Source of the DNA: an uncultured Muribaculaceae bacterium
GTDB taxonomy: Bacteria > Bacteroidota > Bacteroidia > Bacteroidales > Muribaculaceae
DNA length: 64,000 nucleotides
Assembly: GCA_947179295.1 (NCBI GenBank)
Contig: CAMXAZ010000004.1
Span: forward strand, 41,004-105,003
Direction of reading: 5' to 3'
Shown piece by piece: positions 52,165-62,029 of the stretch; position 1 is the stretch's first letter; each line of letters starts with the position of its first letter. The notes under the pieces are model-generated. The model saw only the letters and a program-made list of their open reading frames with translations, was not told where the DNA came from and did not search any database. Made by a program: the position numbers and the translations under genes.

Positions 52165-52204
52165 AAAAAGCGCTTCGGTCCGCAGTCGGGCCGAAGCGCT
52201 TTTT
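52165..52204. terminator. Terminator after alaS
   Basis: Perfect 14 bp stem AAAAAGCGCTTCGG / CCGAAGCGCTTTTT with a 12-base loop. The A and T tracts on both sides allow it to work in both directions. Confidence 0.9.
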
Positions 52205-52270
52205 CTACCGTTGTGACATCCACAGACTTGCCGTGGAATATCCATATCCTTGCCTGACGGCAGAAAAAAG

Positions 52271-52310
52271 ACCCGCAAACGTGATCTGAATCCGATTCAC
52301 GCTTGCGGGT
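52271..52310 (-). terminator. Terminator after the ABC-F gene
   Basis: On the minus strand the stem ACCCGCAA-CGTGA with its complement (one mismatch, one bulge) is followed by CTTTTTTCTG. Confidence 0.8.
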
Positions 52311-52345
52311 TTTCTATTTTGTCAGTGACGGTCTGCGGGAGATGC

Positions 52346-53968
<1,623 letters not shown>

Positions 53969-54022
53969 CTAAAATTTTTATATAAACTCTTCGAGAATGA
54001 TTGATTCTGATTTTTCGGGGTG

Positions 54023-54030
54023 CAAAGTTA
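54023..54030 (-). promoter_or_regulatory. -7 box of the ABC-F gene
   Basis: TAACTTTG on the minus strand, 54 bases ahead of the ABC-F start codon. Confidence 0.55.
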
Positions 54031-54159
54031 CGAATTTTTCTCCACATAAACTAATGATTTTCCACCGTATATGCAATAGCGCCTGCCGATATGAAAAAAA
54101 GTCTCAAGCTAACGGCGGATGCTGTGAGTTTTGTTTGCATGGTTTTCGTTTTTTATATT

Positions 54160-54167
54160 TATCTTTG
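54160..54167 (+). promoter_or_regulatory. -7 box of the PLP-enzyme operon
   Basis: TATCTTTG, with TTTG at 54134-54137 (22-base spacing), 24 bases ahead of the start at 54192. Confidence 0.6.
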
Positions 54168-54191
54168 CTACAAATTCATCACACATACGTC

Positions 54192-55370
54192 ATGAAAAAA
54201 CAGACACGAGCAATCCACACACGTTTCCAGAGCCCTGACGCTTACAATTCTCTGAGTATGCCGGTCTACCACACCGCCGCCTATGAGTTTGACAACGCCA
54301 GTGTCATGGCCGATGCCTTCTGCGGCCGCAGTTCGGCCCCGGACTATTCGAGAGTAACCAATCCGACTGTCATATATTTCGAAAACAAGATCAAAGATCT
54401 GACCGGGGCCAAAGATGTCATTGCATTCAGTTCCGGAATGGCCGCTATCAGCAACTGCCTGATGGCCGTGGCAGGTGCGAGCAAGAACATCGTCACCTCG
54501 CGCCACATGTTCGGCAACACTTACGCGCTGATCACCTCGACCCTCAGCCGCTTCGGCGTCGGAGCCCGGCTCTGCGATCTGACCGATCTTGCCGAAGTGG
54601 AGAAGACTGTCGATGAAAACTCCTGCTGCATCTATCTCGAAATCATCACCAATCCGCAGATGGAGGTGGCCGATCTCCGCGCACTGGCCGAAATTGCCCA
54701 TCGCCACAACATTCCGCTGATAGCCGACACCACGGCCATACCTTTCACCGAATTCGACTCCCATGCGCTCGGCGTTGACATCGAGATAGTCTCAAGCACC
54801 AAATACCTCTCCGGAGGCGCTACCTCAATAGGCGGTCTGGTGATCGACTACGGCACCTGCGAGGGTTTCGGCAAACGCATGCGCTCGGAAATGCTCCTGA
54901 ACCTCGGCGCATACATGACCCCTCACGCGGCCTACATGCAGACCCTCGGTCTGGAAAATCTCGATGCCCGCTACCGCATACAGTCGGCCAATACCCAGGC
55001 CCTCGCCGAACGCCTCCGCGAACTTCCGGCCATCAGGCGCGTCAACTACGTAGGGCTGCCCGACAACCCCTATCATGATCTCGCCCGCAGCCAGTTCGGC
55101 CCCACAGCCGGAGCAATGCTCACCATCGACCTCGCCGACCGCGATGCCTGCTTCAGCTTCATCAACAATCTCCGTCTCATACGCCGCGCCACCAACCTCT
55201 TCGACAACCGCTCTCTCGCCATCCACCCGGCGAGCACCATCTTCGGACCGTTCACCGACGAGCAGCGCCGCGACATGGACATTCTCGACACCACCATCCG
55301 CCTCTCAATAGGCCTCGAAGATGTCGACGATCTCTTCGACGACATCCGCCAGGCTCTGCAGGCTCAATAA
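54192..55370 (+). CDS. Cys/Met-metabolism PLP enzyme (cystathionine gamma-synthase / beta-lyase family)
   Basis: 392 residues from ATG 54192 (MKKQTRAIHTRFQ); upstream in-frame sequence lies ahead of the promoter. Family features: PDYSRVTNPTVIYFENKI near the N-terminus, the phosphate-binding AFSSGMAAISNCLMAV, Asp in IADTTAIPFT (usually DNT) and the PLP Lys in VSSTKYLSGGATSIGG. Members make or break C-S bonds in cystathionine, homocysteine or methionine. The exact reaction (MetB, MetC, MetY or methionine gamma-lyase) is not readable. It is followed after 35 bases by a MalY/PatB-type C-S lyase, which suggests a sulphur amino acid pathway pair. Confidence 0.87.
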   Translation: MKKQTRAIHTRFQSPDAYNSLSMPVYHTAAYEFDNASVMADAFCGRSSAPDYSRVTNPTVIYFENKIKDLTGAKDVIAFSSGMAAISNCLMAVAGASKNIVTSRHMFGNTYALITSTLSRFGVGARLCDLTDLAEVEKTVDENSCCIYLEIITNPQMEVADLRALAEIAHRHNIPLIADTTAIPFTEFDSHALGVDIEIVSSTKYLSGGATSIGGLVIDYGTCEGFGKRMRSEMLLNLGAYMTPHAAYMQTLGLENLDARYRIQSANTQALAERLRELPAIRRVNYVGLPDNPYHDLARSQFGPTAGAMLTIDLADRDACFSFINNLRLIRRATNLFDNRSLAIHPASTIFGPFTDEQRRDMDILDTTIRLSIGLEDVDDLFDDIRQALQAQ

Positions 55371-55405
55371 CCGAATCACTTCACGCTCATATTCTGCTTC
55401 TACGA

Positions 55406-56587
55406 ATGGGAAAATATAATTTTGACCGCCCGGTTGACCGCAAAGGCACCGGAGCACTGAAATTCGACGTACTTGAAGAGCGCTACGGCGACCCCGATCT
55501 CCTGCCACTCTGGGTGGCCGACATGGACTTCGAGACCCCCGGATTCATCACCGACGCCCTGCGCCGGAGGCTCGACCACTCACTGTTCGGCTACACCGTT
55601 GAACCTGCCGAATACTGGCCCACCGTGATCCGCTGGATCGCCGACCATCACGGCTGGGAGGTGGAACGCGACTGGATCACCTACATACCCGGTATAGTGA
55701 AAGGCATAGGCATGGTGATCAACGTCTTCGTCAGGGAAGATGAAAAAGTGATCATCCAGCCCCCGGTCTATCACCCCTTCCGCCTCACCCCCGAAGGCAA
55801 CCGCCGCGAAGTAGTCTTCAACCCGCTCAAGGAAAACCCCGACGGCAGCTACAGCATGGACTTCGACAATCTCGAAAAAGTCGCTGACGAAAAATGCCGT
55901 CTGCTCATCCTCTCCAACCCCCACAACCCGGCCGGCATCACCTGGGACCGCGAAACCCTCCGCCGCCTCGCCGAATTCTGCCACCGCCGCGGCATACTCG
56001 TCATCTCCGATGAAATCCACTCCGACATGGCGCTCTGGGACAACCGCCACATACCCTTTGCATCCGTAAGCCCCGAAGCAGCAGCCTGCAGCATCACATT
56101 CGGCGCCCCGTCGAAAACCTTCAACATCGCAGGAATCGTCAGCTCCTACGCCATTGTTCCCGACCCGCAGATCCGCCAGCGGTTCTTCAGCTGGCTGACA
56201 GCCAACGAACTGAACGAACCGACGCTTTTCGCCCCTATCGCCACCATAGCCGCCTTCAGTCAGGGCGAGGAATGGAGGCAAGAAATGCTGCGCTACATCG
56301 AGGGCAACATCGACTTCGTCATTGACTATTGCAAGGCCAACATGCCCCAGATCAAGCCACTGCGCCCGCAAGCCAGCTTCCTCGTGTGGCTCGACTGCCG
56401 CGATCTCGGACTTGATCACGACGGCCTGACAGACCTATTTGTGCGCCGCGCACGTCTGGCGCTCAACGATGGAGAGATGTTCGGCCGCGAGGGCCGTGGC
56501 TTCATGCGCCTCAACGTAGCCTCACCCCGCTCCGTGATCCGCGAAGCCCTTGACCGCCTCCGCGACGCCATCCGTGAGCAAGCCTGA
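55406..56587 (+). CDS. MalY/PatB family PLP-dependent C-S lyase
   Basis: 393 residues, fold-type I aminotransferase-like. It starts with NFDRPVDRKGTGALKFD and PLWVADMDFETPGFI, the MalY/PatB signature, and continues with the LLILSNPHNPAGITW strand, ISDEIHSDMAL (pyridine-binding Asp) and the PLP Lys in FGAPSKTFNIAG. These enzymes cleave cystathionine or other cysteine conjugates to pyruvate, ammonia and a thiol. The likely operon partner is the upstream PLP enzyme, together giving transsulphuration toward homocysteine. Ends near a hairpin shared with the convergent flavodoxin gene. Confidence 0.9.
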   Translation: MGKYNFDRPVDRKGTGALKFDVLEERYGDPDLLPLWVADMDFETPGFITDALRRRLDHSLFGYTVEPAEYWPTVIRWIADHHGWEVERDWITYIPGIVKGIGMVINVFVREDEKVIIQPPVYHPFRLTPEGNRREVVFNPLKENPDGSYSMDFDNLEKVADEKCRLLILSNPHNPAGITWDRETLRRLAEFCHRRGILVISDEIHSDMALWDNRHIPFASVSPEAAACSITFGAPSKTFNIAGIVSSYAIVPDPQIRQRFFSWLTANELNEPTLFAPIATIAAFSQGEEWRQEMLRYIEGNIDFVIDYCKANMPQIKPLRPQASFLVWLDCRDLGLDHDGLTDLFVRRARLALNDGEMFGREGRGFMRLNVASPRSVIREALDRLRDAIREQA

Positions 56588-56650
56588 AAACCACTCATGC
56601 TTTCAGCCATCCGGCATAGGACATTGCCGATATTATCAGCGATATTATTA

Positions 56651-56677
56651 TAAGAGGTTGTTCTTTACAGCCTCTTA
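56651..56677. terminator. Hairpin terminator resembling the AGAGGTTGTT palindrome
   Basis: Arms TAAGAGG(T)TG and CA(G)CCTCTTA around a short loop, followed by TTTTCTTTATT. It separates the convergent MalY and flavodoxin genes. Its left arm reads AAGAGGTTGTT as in the dispersed palindromes at 6461 and 47563, so the repeat may have been recruited as a terminator. Confidence 0.75.
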
Positions 56678-56683
56678 TTTTCT

Positions 56684-57421
56684 TTATTCAGATATTATTG
56701 TTTTCTTTCCGTTTATGATATATACCCCGCTCGATAATCCTGCGGTAGAGCGGACATCAGAAAGTAGCTTGATGCCGGATAGTGTATATACCGTATATCT
56801 TTCATCCGGATCAGTCGAAATATGACTGATCACGGATGTGAGGCTGTCGTAATTTATCACCTTCAGCCAATTGCCGAGCATTGCGCCGGCATTCGAAGTC
56901 TGGGAAGACCGTATCCATAGCGACGGTGACAGGAAATCGCCACCGGGTATCAGACGCTTTGCATCCGCCTCCACCCCGCTTATGCCGCTGCTCGCGCTTG
57001 AAACTATAAGACCGATTTTCTTCCCGTCCATTTCCTTGCCGTATTGGAAAAGGAACGTCTGCAACGGAGCCGCCATATTACTCCACCAAAGCGGAGCGCC
57101 TAAAATGATGCAGTCATAATCTGACAGATTCACATCTACGGGATCAATCGCTGGATATGAAGCCGCGTCATCAGGATTATTGCGTATGGCCGCTATCTGC
57201 ACGCTGCCGATGGCGTAGTTGTCAGCCGCATAGTCAAGCCCCTTTTGCGCCGGTTCGATTTCCAGAACGTCAGCATCTATTTTCGTGCGCAGCGCATCGA
57301 CAATCCGCTCTACATTATTGGTGTAGCTGTAATACACCACCAATGTTTTTGCCTGCACACTTGCCGCGGCAAGAAGTGCAAAAATTGTTATTAAACATCC
57401 TCTAAATATCACTGTTTTCAT
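56684..57421 (-). CDS. Exported flavodoxin-like protein with C-terminal sorting-type tail
   Basis: 245 residues. A Sec signal peptide (IFRGCLITIFALLAAASVQA) precedes a flavodoxin domain: KTLVVYYSYTNNVERIVDAL (FMN-phosphate loop), CIILGAPLWWSNMAAPLQTFL and GLIVSSASSGISG. The last ~50 residues (ISTDPDERYTVYTLSGIKLL...SSGVYIINGKKTIIS) are not part of a flavodoxin and match the Y-x-L-x-G...GVYI tail of type IX-type sorting domains. An exported flavodoxin is unusual. The gene follows the exported aldo-keto reductase on the same strand with a copy of the promoter element between them. Confidence 0.85.
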   Translation of the reverse strand: MKTVIFRGCLITIFALLAAASVQAKTLVVYYSYTNNVERIVDALRTKIDADVLEIEPAQKGLDYAADNYAIGSVQIAAIRNNPDDAASYPAIDPVDVNLSDYDCIILGAPLWWSNMAAPLQTFLFQYGKEMDGKKIGLIVSSASSGISGVEADAKRLIPGGDFLSPSLWIRSSQTSNAGAMLGNWLKVINYDSLTSVISHISTDPDERYTVYTLSGIKLLSDVRSTAGLSSGVYIINGKKTIISE

Positions 57422-57481
57422 AAGTAACTTTTCAAATTAAACGATATAATGTAAATCAGTTGTTCCTATTGATGATCTTTT
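57421..57481 (-). repeat. Promoter element, copy 3 (flavodoxin)
   Basis: Minus-strand order: AAAAGATCATC-ATAGGA, TACATTATA (57445-57453), TTAATTTG (57433-57440), AAAAGTTACTTA running into the flavodoxin ATG at 57421. The gene-distal inverted arm is absent, so this copy is truncated or fixed in one orientation. Confidence 0.65.
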
Positions 57482-57511
57482 GGACTCTCTGCGGTTTTAT
57501 TCCGGGGAGAA

Positions 57512-58666
57512 TCAGTGGCCTACCTGCCTTTGTTGCTCGGCATTATACCTGTCACCGACTATCGGGATAGCCGCTACCGAGGTTTCAAGAGTGCGCCACT
57601 CTTCGTCTGAGATATTGAATGTGAGAGTATGGAGATTCTCGTCAAGATGAGAATGTTTGGTTGTGCCGGGGATCGGTACTATCCACGGTGCTTTGTGCAA
57701 CAGCCATCCGAGAGCCACCTGCGAGGAGGTCATCCCCCTCTCCCTGCCGAACTGCTGGAGTTCGTTTACTATCCTGGTGTTGGCCCGTATTGCCTCCGGC
57801 TGGAAACGGGGCAAGGTGTGACGATTATCGTTGTCAGTGTCAAAACGGGTGTATTCATTTATACAACCGCCGAGGAAACCGCGGTTGAGCGGACTGTATG
57901 GCACAAAGCCTATGCCGAGTTCACGGCAGGTGTCCAGCACACCGTTCATCTCAACATCACGGTGCATCAGATGATATTCACTCTGGATAGCTGTCAACGG
58001 ACAGACCGCATGTGCCTTGCGTATCGTGTCGGCGCTCACCTCACACAAACCCCAGCGTTGCACCTTACCCTCTTTGATAAGTTCACTTATAGTTCCGGCG
58101 ACTTCCTCAATCGGGGTATTGCGGTCAAATCGGTGCTGATAAAACAAAGGGATGGAGTCTATGCGCAGACGATTCAGCGATTCCTCGCAATACTGTCGCA
58201 CTGTGGCACGACTACTGTCCTGACGCCCCGTGCCTTTGCCGCCAATCACCTCATGACCGAATTTTGTTGTCACATTCACACGCCCTTTGTATGGTTCAAG
58301 GGCCTCTCCGGCGAGCAATTCGTTTCTAAGCGGACCGTATATTATAGCAGTGTCAAACAATGTCACACCGCGGTCAACAGCCTCGTGTATCAGCCTGATG
58401 CACTCTCTGCGGTCGGGCGACTGCGAGCGGTTGTAATTCATCCCCATCACTCCGAATCCGAGAGCCGACACTTCCATAGCGGCTTTTCCTGAACCGAGCG
58501 TGCGGTATTGCATTCCTTCGGATTTTACATTTGCCGGATTTTTACCCGACAGCACAGCTTCAGCCGCATGTACCTTATCAAGCACAGGATTTATCGATAG
58601 TGCCGCACCGATGGTTGCCGCAGTCTTCAGAAAGCCCCTGCGGCTGACTCTATTTTGCTCTTTCAT
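57512..58666 (-). CDS. Aldo-keto reductase with twin-arginine signal
   Basis: 384 residues. The N-terminus VSRRGFLKTAATIGAALS is a TAT signal, with the mature enzyme from about residue 50. The AKR catalytic tetrad is visible: Asp and Tyr in TLFDTAIIYG, Lys in VTTKFGHE and His in LFYQHRFDRN; LQ..S.YHLM and PIPGTTKHSHLDENL at the end form the cofactor pocket. Cytoplasmic relatives reduce aldehydes and ketones with NADPH. The TAT signal implies export of a folded protein, perhaps with bound cofactor. It heads the operon with the exported flavodoxin and has two AraC-type operators upstream. Confidence 0.88.
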   Translation of the reverse strand: MKEQNRVSRRGFLKTAATIGAALSINPVLDKVHAAEAVLSGKNPANVKSEGMQYRTLGSGKAAMEVSALGFGVMGMNYNRSQSPDRRECIRLIHEAVDRGVTLFDTAIIYGPLRNELLAGEALEPYKGRVNVTTKFGHEVIGGKGTGRQDSSRATVRQYCEESLNRLRIDSIPLFYQHRFDRNTPIEEVAGTISELIKEGKVQRWGLCEVSADTIRKAHAVCPLTAIQSEYHLMHRDVEMNGVLDTCRELGIGFVPYSPLNRGFLGGCINEYTRFDTDNDNRHTLPRFQPEAIRANTRIVNELQQFGRERGMTSSQVALGWLLHKAPWIVPIPGTTKHSHLDENLHTLTFNISDEEWRTLETSVAAIPIVGDRYNAEQQRQVGH

Positions 58667-58725
58667 AATTTTATTCTTTTAGAGGGTGTTTAATTAAGCC
58701 GTCCGTATGTTTTGATTTCACATCG

Positions 58726-58733
58726 CAAAATTA
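58726..58733 (-). promoter_or_regulatory. -7 box of the aldo-keto reductase/flavodoxin operon
   Basis: TAATTTTG on the minus strand, 59 bases ahead of the reductase ATG. There is no -33 box; the position is taken by the operator at 58753-58770. Confidence 0.6.
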
Positions 58734-58740
58734 AAGCGAA

Positions 58741-58768
58741 AGCCACGCAAGGGCTTTGTTGCGTGGCT
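58741..58768. terminator. Hairpin at the end of the araC gene
   Basis: A perfect 10 bp stem AGCCACGCAA / TTGCGTGGCT with an 8-base loop and TTTCGCTTTAATTTT after it on the minus strand. It overlaps the operator at 58753-58770, so it may be an araC terminator, part of the operator, or both. Confidence 0.55.
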
Positions 58769-58792
58769 CAATCTGCTTTGTTCTGCGGCTCA
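58753..58792 (-). promoter_or_regulatory. Two tandem operators upstream of the reductase operon
   Basis: GCTTTGTTGCGTGGCTCA (58753-58770) and GCTTTGTTCTGCGGCTCA (58775-58792), 22 bases apart, in direct orientation. The proximal copy is 19 bases from the -7 box at 58726-58733. A third copy is at the araC promoter at the same distance. Confidence 0.7.
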
Positions 58793-59608
58793 CTATGAAA
58801 AAGTCGGAGCCATACCGTAGGTTTCCTTGTATAACTTAGAGAAATGCGACAGATTTTTGAAACCTACATCGAAGCATATGTCAGACACCTTTCTGCCGCC
58901 TTTGCATATAAGCTCGCGGGCTGCTTCCAACCGTCGGCGTATAAGCCACTTCTGCGGAGTAAGGCTGCTTATCTTCTTGAAATCGCGTTTGAACGTTGCA
59001 AGACTTCGACCGGTATAATATGCCATTTCTTCCATCGTGAGGTCGTTCATATAATTCTTCTCCATGAAATCCACGATGTCAATCTTCCACGGCTCGACAA
59101 AATCAAACAGCGAGGCATACAGGTTCTCATCAGTTTTAAGAATGGCAAACATTCCTTCCGCCATCTTCATTTTCAATATATCTTCATCCGGCGAGGCTCC
59201 GGCATCGAAATAAGGGATCAGCGACTCAAAGAGACTCCGCACATCCAGACGGTTTGCCGGAAATTTCACAAGACTTCTCTTCTCTCGCCGTGCATCCGCC
59301 GGAATATCCCTGCGGTTCAGAGTGTGGAAAAACTCTTTCAGATAATCGCGTGAAAACTTCATCACTACCGAACGGTAAGGCCGGCCGTCTTTGACACGCT
59401 TCTGAAGCCACATCCTGTTGTCGCGCCTCATGAAAGCGCAGTCGCCGGGATGAAGTATGGTCTTATGTCCGCTGTCGGTAATCTCCAGTTCGCCGGAATG
59501 AATATATATCAGGGTATGCTCGCGGTTACAGTGGGCACAGCCACGGTCATCCGTGAAATAACTCGCTATAAAGGTGTTTGAGCAATCGAACACGTCCAGT
59601 TTTTCCAT
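58793..59608 (-). CDS. AraC family regulator
   Basis: 271 residues from ATG 59608 (MEKLDVFDCSNTF). N-terminal cupin-like ligand domain (HTLIYIHSGELEITDSGHKTILHPGDCAFMRR) and C-terminal double helix-turn-helix: LTMEEMAYYTGRSLATFKRDFKKI and KVSDICFDVGFKNLSHFSKLYKETYG. It probably activates the divergently spaced but same-strand reductase-flavodoxin operon and its own promoter, because both have the same 18 bp operator at the same distance from the -7 box. E. coli YqhC, an AraC protein controlling an aldo-keto reductase in response to aldehydes, is a functional parallel. The in-frame ATG at 59647 is part of the repeated promoter element and is not chosen. Confidence 0.9.
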   Translation of the reverse strand: MEKLDVFDCSNTFIASYFTDDRGCAHCNREHTLIYIHSGELEITDSGHKTILHPGDCAFMRRDNRMWLQKRVKDGRPYRSVVMKFSRDYLKEFFHTLNRRDIPADARREKRSLVKFPANRLDVRSLFESLIPYFDAGASPDEDILKMKMAEGMFAILKTDENLYASLFDFVEPWKIDIVDFMEKNYMNDLTMEEMAYYTGRSLATFKRDFKKISSLTPQKWLIRRRLEAARELICKGGRKVSDICFDVGFKNLSHFSKLYKETYGMAPTFS

Positions 59609-59610
59609 AA

Positions 59611-59691
59611 TAAGTAACTCTTCAAAATTAACCGGTATAATGTACATAAGTAGCTCCTATGGATGATCTTTTAATCCCTCAGAGTTACTTA
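59611..59691 (-). repeat. Inverted-repeat-bounded promoter element, copy 2 (araC)
   Basis: Perfect arms TAAGTAACTCT (59611-59621) and AGAGTTACTTA (59681-59691), extendable to 12 bp. On the minus strand the order is left arm, AAAAGATCATCCATAGGA, GAGCTACTTA, TACATTATA (59636-59644), TAATTTTG (59623-59630), right arm, then TTATGG with the araC ATG. Confidence 0.75.
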
Positions 59692-59710
59692 TCAGTCTGA
59701 GTTTAGACTG

Positions 59711-59755
59711 CAAAGATAGCTCATAAAAACTTCATATGCTTTGTTGTGAGGCTCA
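59711..59755 (-). promoter_or_regulatory. araC promoter and operator
   Basis: TATCTTTG on the minus strand (59711-59718) and the operator GCTTTGTTGTGAGGCTCA (59738-59755), with a 19-base gap as at the reductase promoter. This implies autoregulation. Confidence 0.65.
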
Positions 59756-59894
59756 TTTTTCACTCACCCGATAAAGTTTACCATCTTGTTGAAACGCCCT
59801 ATAAAATCAGCACCTATCATCACTGATATCACTCCGTTCCGAGGCCGGATGAACTATTTTTAACAGCCTGAGCCGGATTTTTGGGATTGCGGTA
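59756..59894. other. Spacer between the araC and gal promoters
   Basis: No gene, repeat or hairpin seen. Together with the promoter elements on both sides it fills the 427-base interval between araC and galM. Confidence 0.4.
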
Positions 59895-59925
59895 TTGGCA
59901 GGACGATGATTATTTTGTATATTTG
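59895..59925 (+). promoter_or_regulatory. gal operon promoter
   Basis: TTG (59895-59897), a 20-base spacer and TATATTTG (59918-59925). The leader to galM is about 105 bases long. Confidence 0.65.
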
Positions 59926-60035
59926 CATTTAATATATTATATAGGTGGTCACCCTTGCCGGAGACCGCCGTAAGAAACAGACAAACAGCCCGCACAGGGC
60001 AACATGCCGTCAGCGGCTTCATCAATTCCTATTAC

Positions 60036-61079
60036 ATGAATATCCACATCTCAAAAGCAAGCTCTCCCGCAGGAGAAATCACACTCTACACTCTTACGAA
60101 CAAATCAGGCGCTTCGGTGACACTGTCGTCACTCGGAGCAGGCATTGTCGCAGTCAATGTTCCCGACGCCGAAGGCCGTCTGGCCAACGTGGCGCTCGGC
60201 TACAAGGACCCCGCATCATATCTCGCCGACGGCCCCTGCGCCGGCAAGGTGCCCGGACGGTTCGCCAACCGCATAGCCCTCGGCCGTTTCTCGCTTGACG
60301 GCAAAGACTACACACTGGCCGTCAACAACGGTCCCAACGCCCTCCACGGCGGCCCGACAGGCTTCATGAACCGCATCTGGGAAAGCCGCGCCGAAGGCAA
60401 CAGCGTGGAATTCACCTATCGCGCTGCCGACGGCGAAGAAGGCTACCCCGGCAATCTTGACGTCAAAGCCACCTACACCTGGAGCGACGACAATCAGCTC
60501 ACCCTCAGGCTCCAGGCCGAGACTGACGCGCCGACAGTCATAAACCTCACCAACCACGCCTATTTCAACCTCGACGGCGAGAACGCAGGCTCAGTGCTTG
60601 ACCATCAGCTCCGGCTCAAGGCCTCCCGCTATCTCCCCACCGACGACACCCAGATTCCAACCGGCGAACTCGCACCCGTCAAGGACACTCCGATGGACTT
60701 CACGGAATTCAAAGCCATAGGGCGCGACATCAACGCCGACTTCCACCCACTCAAAGTAGGCAAAGGCTATGACCATTGCTGGGTGTGTGACGGATATTCC
60801 AAGGGCCTGCTACAGGAGACTGCCGTGCTGCGCTCCGACCGATCAGGCCGCGAGCTCCGCATCTCCACCACCCAGCCCGGTATGCAGGTCTACACCGGCA
60901 ACTGGCTCGCAGGCTGCCCCGAAAGCATCTCGTCAGGCGCCTACAGCGACTATGACGGCGTGGCCATCGAATGTCAGAACTTCCCTGATGCCCCCAACCA
61001 TCCCGAATTCCCCACCTCACGCCTCAATCCCGACGAAAAATATAACGAAACAATAATCTTTAAATTCACAACTCTCTGA
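60036..61079 (+). CDS. galM: Aldose 1-epimerase (galactose mutarotase)
   Basis: 347 residues from ATG 60036 (MNIHISKASS). Features of GalM: SLGAGIVAVNVPD, GRFANRIALGRFSLDGKDYTL with NGPNALHGG (substrate Arg and His), the second His in VINLTNHAYFNL, Asp in KGYDHCWV and the catalytic Glu in VAIECQNFPDAPNHPEFP. It interconverts the alpha and beta anomers of galactose or glucose so that galactokinase gets its alpha substrate. No signal peptide in the chosen form. Stop is 3 bases before the next gene; operon galM-nucleotidyltransferase-galK. Confidence 0.93.
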   Translation: MNIHISKASSPAGEITLYTLTNKSGASVTLSSLGAGIVAVNVPDAEGRLANVALGYKDPASYLADGPCAGKVPGRFANRIALGRFSLDGKDYTLAVNNGPNALHGGPTGFMNRIWESRAEGNSVEFTYRAADGEEGYPGNLDVKATYTWSDDNQLTLRLQAETDAPTVINLTNHAYFNLDGENAGSVLDHQLRLKASRYLPTDDTQIPTGELAPVKDTPMDFTEFKAIGRDINADFHPLKVGKGYDHCWVCDGYSKGLLQETAVLRSDRSGRELRISTTQPGMQVYTGNWLAGCPESISSGAYSDYDGVAIECQNFPDAPNHPEFPTSRLNPDEKYNETIIFKFTTL

Positions 61080-61082
61080 GTC

Positions 61083-61988
61083 ATGAAACCAACCCTTTTT
61101 GTACTTGCTGCCGGCATGGGCAGCCGCTACGGCGGTCTCAAACAGCTTGATCCGCTCGGCCCCCAGGGCCAGACCATCATGGACTACTCAATCTATGACG
61201 CGATCCAGGCCGGCTTCGGCAAAGTTGTCTTTGTAATCCGTAAAGATTTCGAAAAAGATTTCCGCGAGAAAATTCTCTCAAAATACGAAGGCCACATTCC
61301 GGTCGAAGTAGTATTCCAGGCAACCGACAAGCTCCCCGAAGGCTATGTATGTCCGGCTGACCGCACCAAACCCTGGGGCACAAACCACGCCGTTATGATG
61401 GGCAGCGAAGTAATCCGCGAACCTTTTGCCGTGATCAATGCCGACGACTTCTACGGCCGCGACGCCTTCCGCGTGATGGCCGAAGACCTCATGCGTCCCC
61501 GCGACCGCAAGGGCGACTACTCGATGGTGGGCTTCCGCGTTGGCAACACCATGACCGAAAACGGCTCAGTGGCCCGCGGCGTTTGCTCCAAAGGCGCTGA
61601 CGGCAATCTGACCGGAGTGGTGGAACGCACCGCCATCTCCTACGCCCCCAACGGCGACATCGTCTTCACTGACGAAAACGGCATCGAGCAGACCCTCGAC
61701 CCGATGACCCCCGTGTCAATGAACCTCTGGGGCTTCACTCCCGACTATTTCGACTACTCCGAGCGCGAATTCCGCACCTTCCTTGACAAGGACCTCAACA
61801 CTCCGAAGGCCGAATTCTTCATTCCGCTCGTGATCGACACCCTCATCCATTCAGGCGAAGCCACCGTCAAAGTGCTTGACACAGACTCACGCTGGTTTGG
61901 CGTGACCTATGCCGCCGACCGTCCCGGAGTGGTCGAGAAATTCGCCCAGCTCCACGCCGAAGGCATCTATCCGGACAAAATGTTCTGA
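61083..61988 (+). CDS. Sugar-1-phosphate nucleotidyltransferase-like protein
   Basis: 301 residues. The N-terminal FVLAAGMGSRYGGLKQLDPLGPQGQT is the NTP_transferase nucleotide loop; VINADDFYGRDAF carries the metal-binding Asp pair, and KPWGTNHAVMMG is the expected base-contact region. These enzymes join NTP and sugar-1-phosphate to give NDP-sugars. Placement between galM and galK suggests galactose-1-phosphate or glucose-1-phosphate as substrate, replacing or supporting GalT, which is absent from the cluster. The specific nucleotide and sugar cannot be read. Confidence 0.82.
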   Translation: MKPTLFVLAAGMGSRYGGLKQLDPLGPQGQTIMDYSIYDAIQAGFGKVVFVIRKDFEKDFREKILSKYEGHIPVEVVFQATDKLPEGYVCPADRTKPWGTNHAVMMGSEVIREPFAVINADDFYGRDAFRVMAEDLMRPRDRKGDYSMVGFRVGNTMTENGSVARGVCSKGADGNLTGVVERTAISYAPNGDIVFTDENGIEQTLDPMTPVSMNLWGFTPDYFDYSEREFRTFLDKDLNTPKAEFFIPLVIDTLIHSGEATVKVLDTDSRWFGVTYAADRPGVVEKFAQLHAEGIYPDKMF

Positions 61989-62029
61989 TCAAAAATCTCT
62001 CACAAACCCAATACACATTCAACACCACC

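Noticed and set aside
59609..59647. Longer araC start at 59647
   Set aside because: These codons are the repeated promoter element itself (TACATTATA, TAATTTTG and right arm), which also lies before genes in unrelated frames.
59807..60025. Minus-strand frame of 72 codons upstream of galM
   Set aside because: It runs across the gal promoter and leader, has no recognisable features and no promoter of its own.
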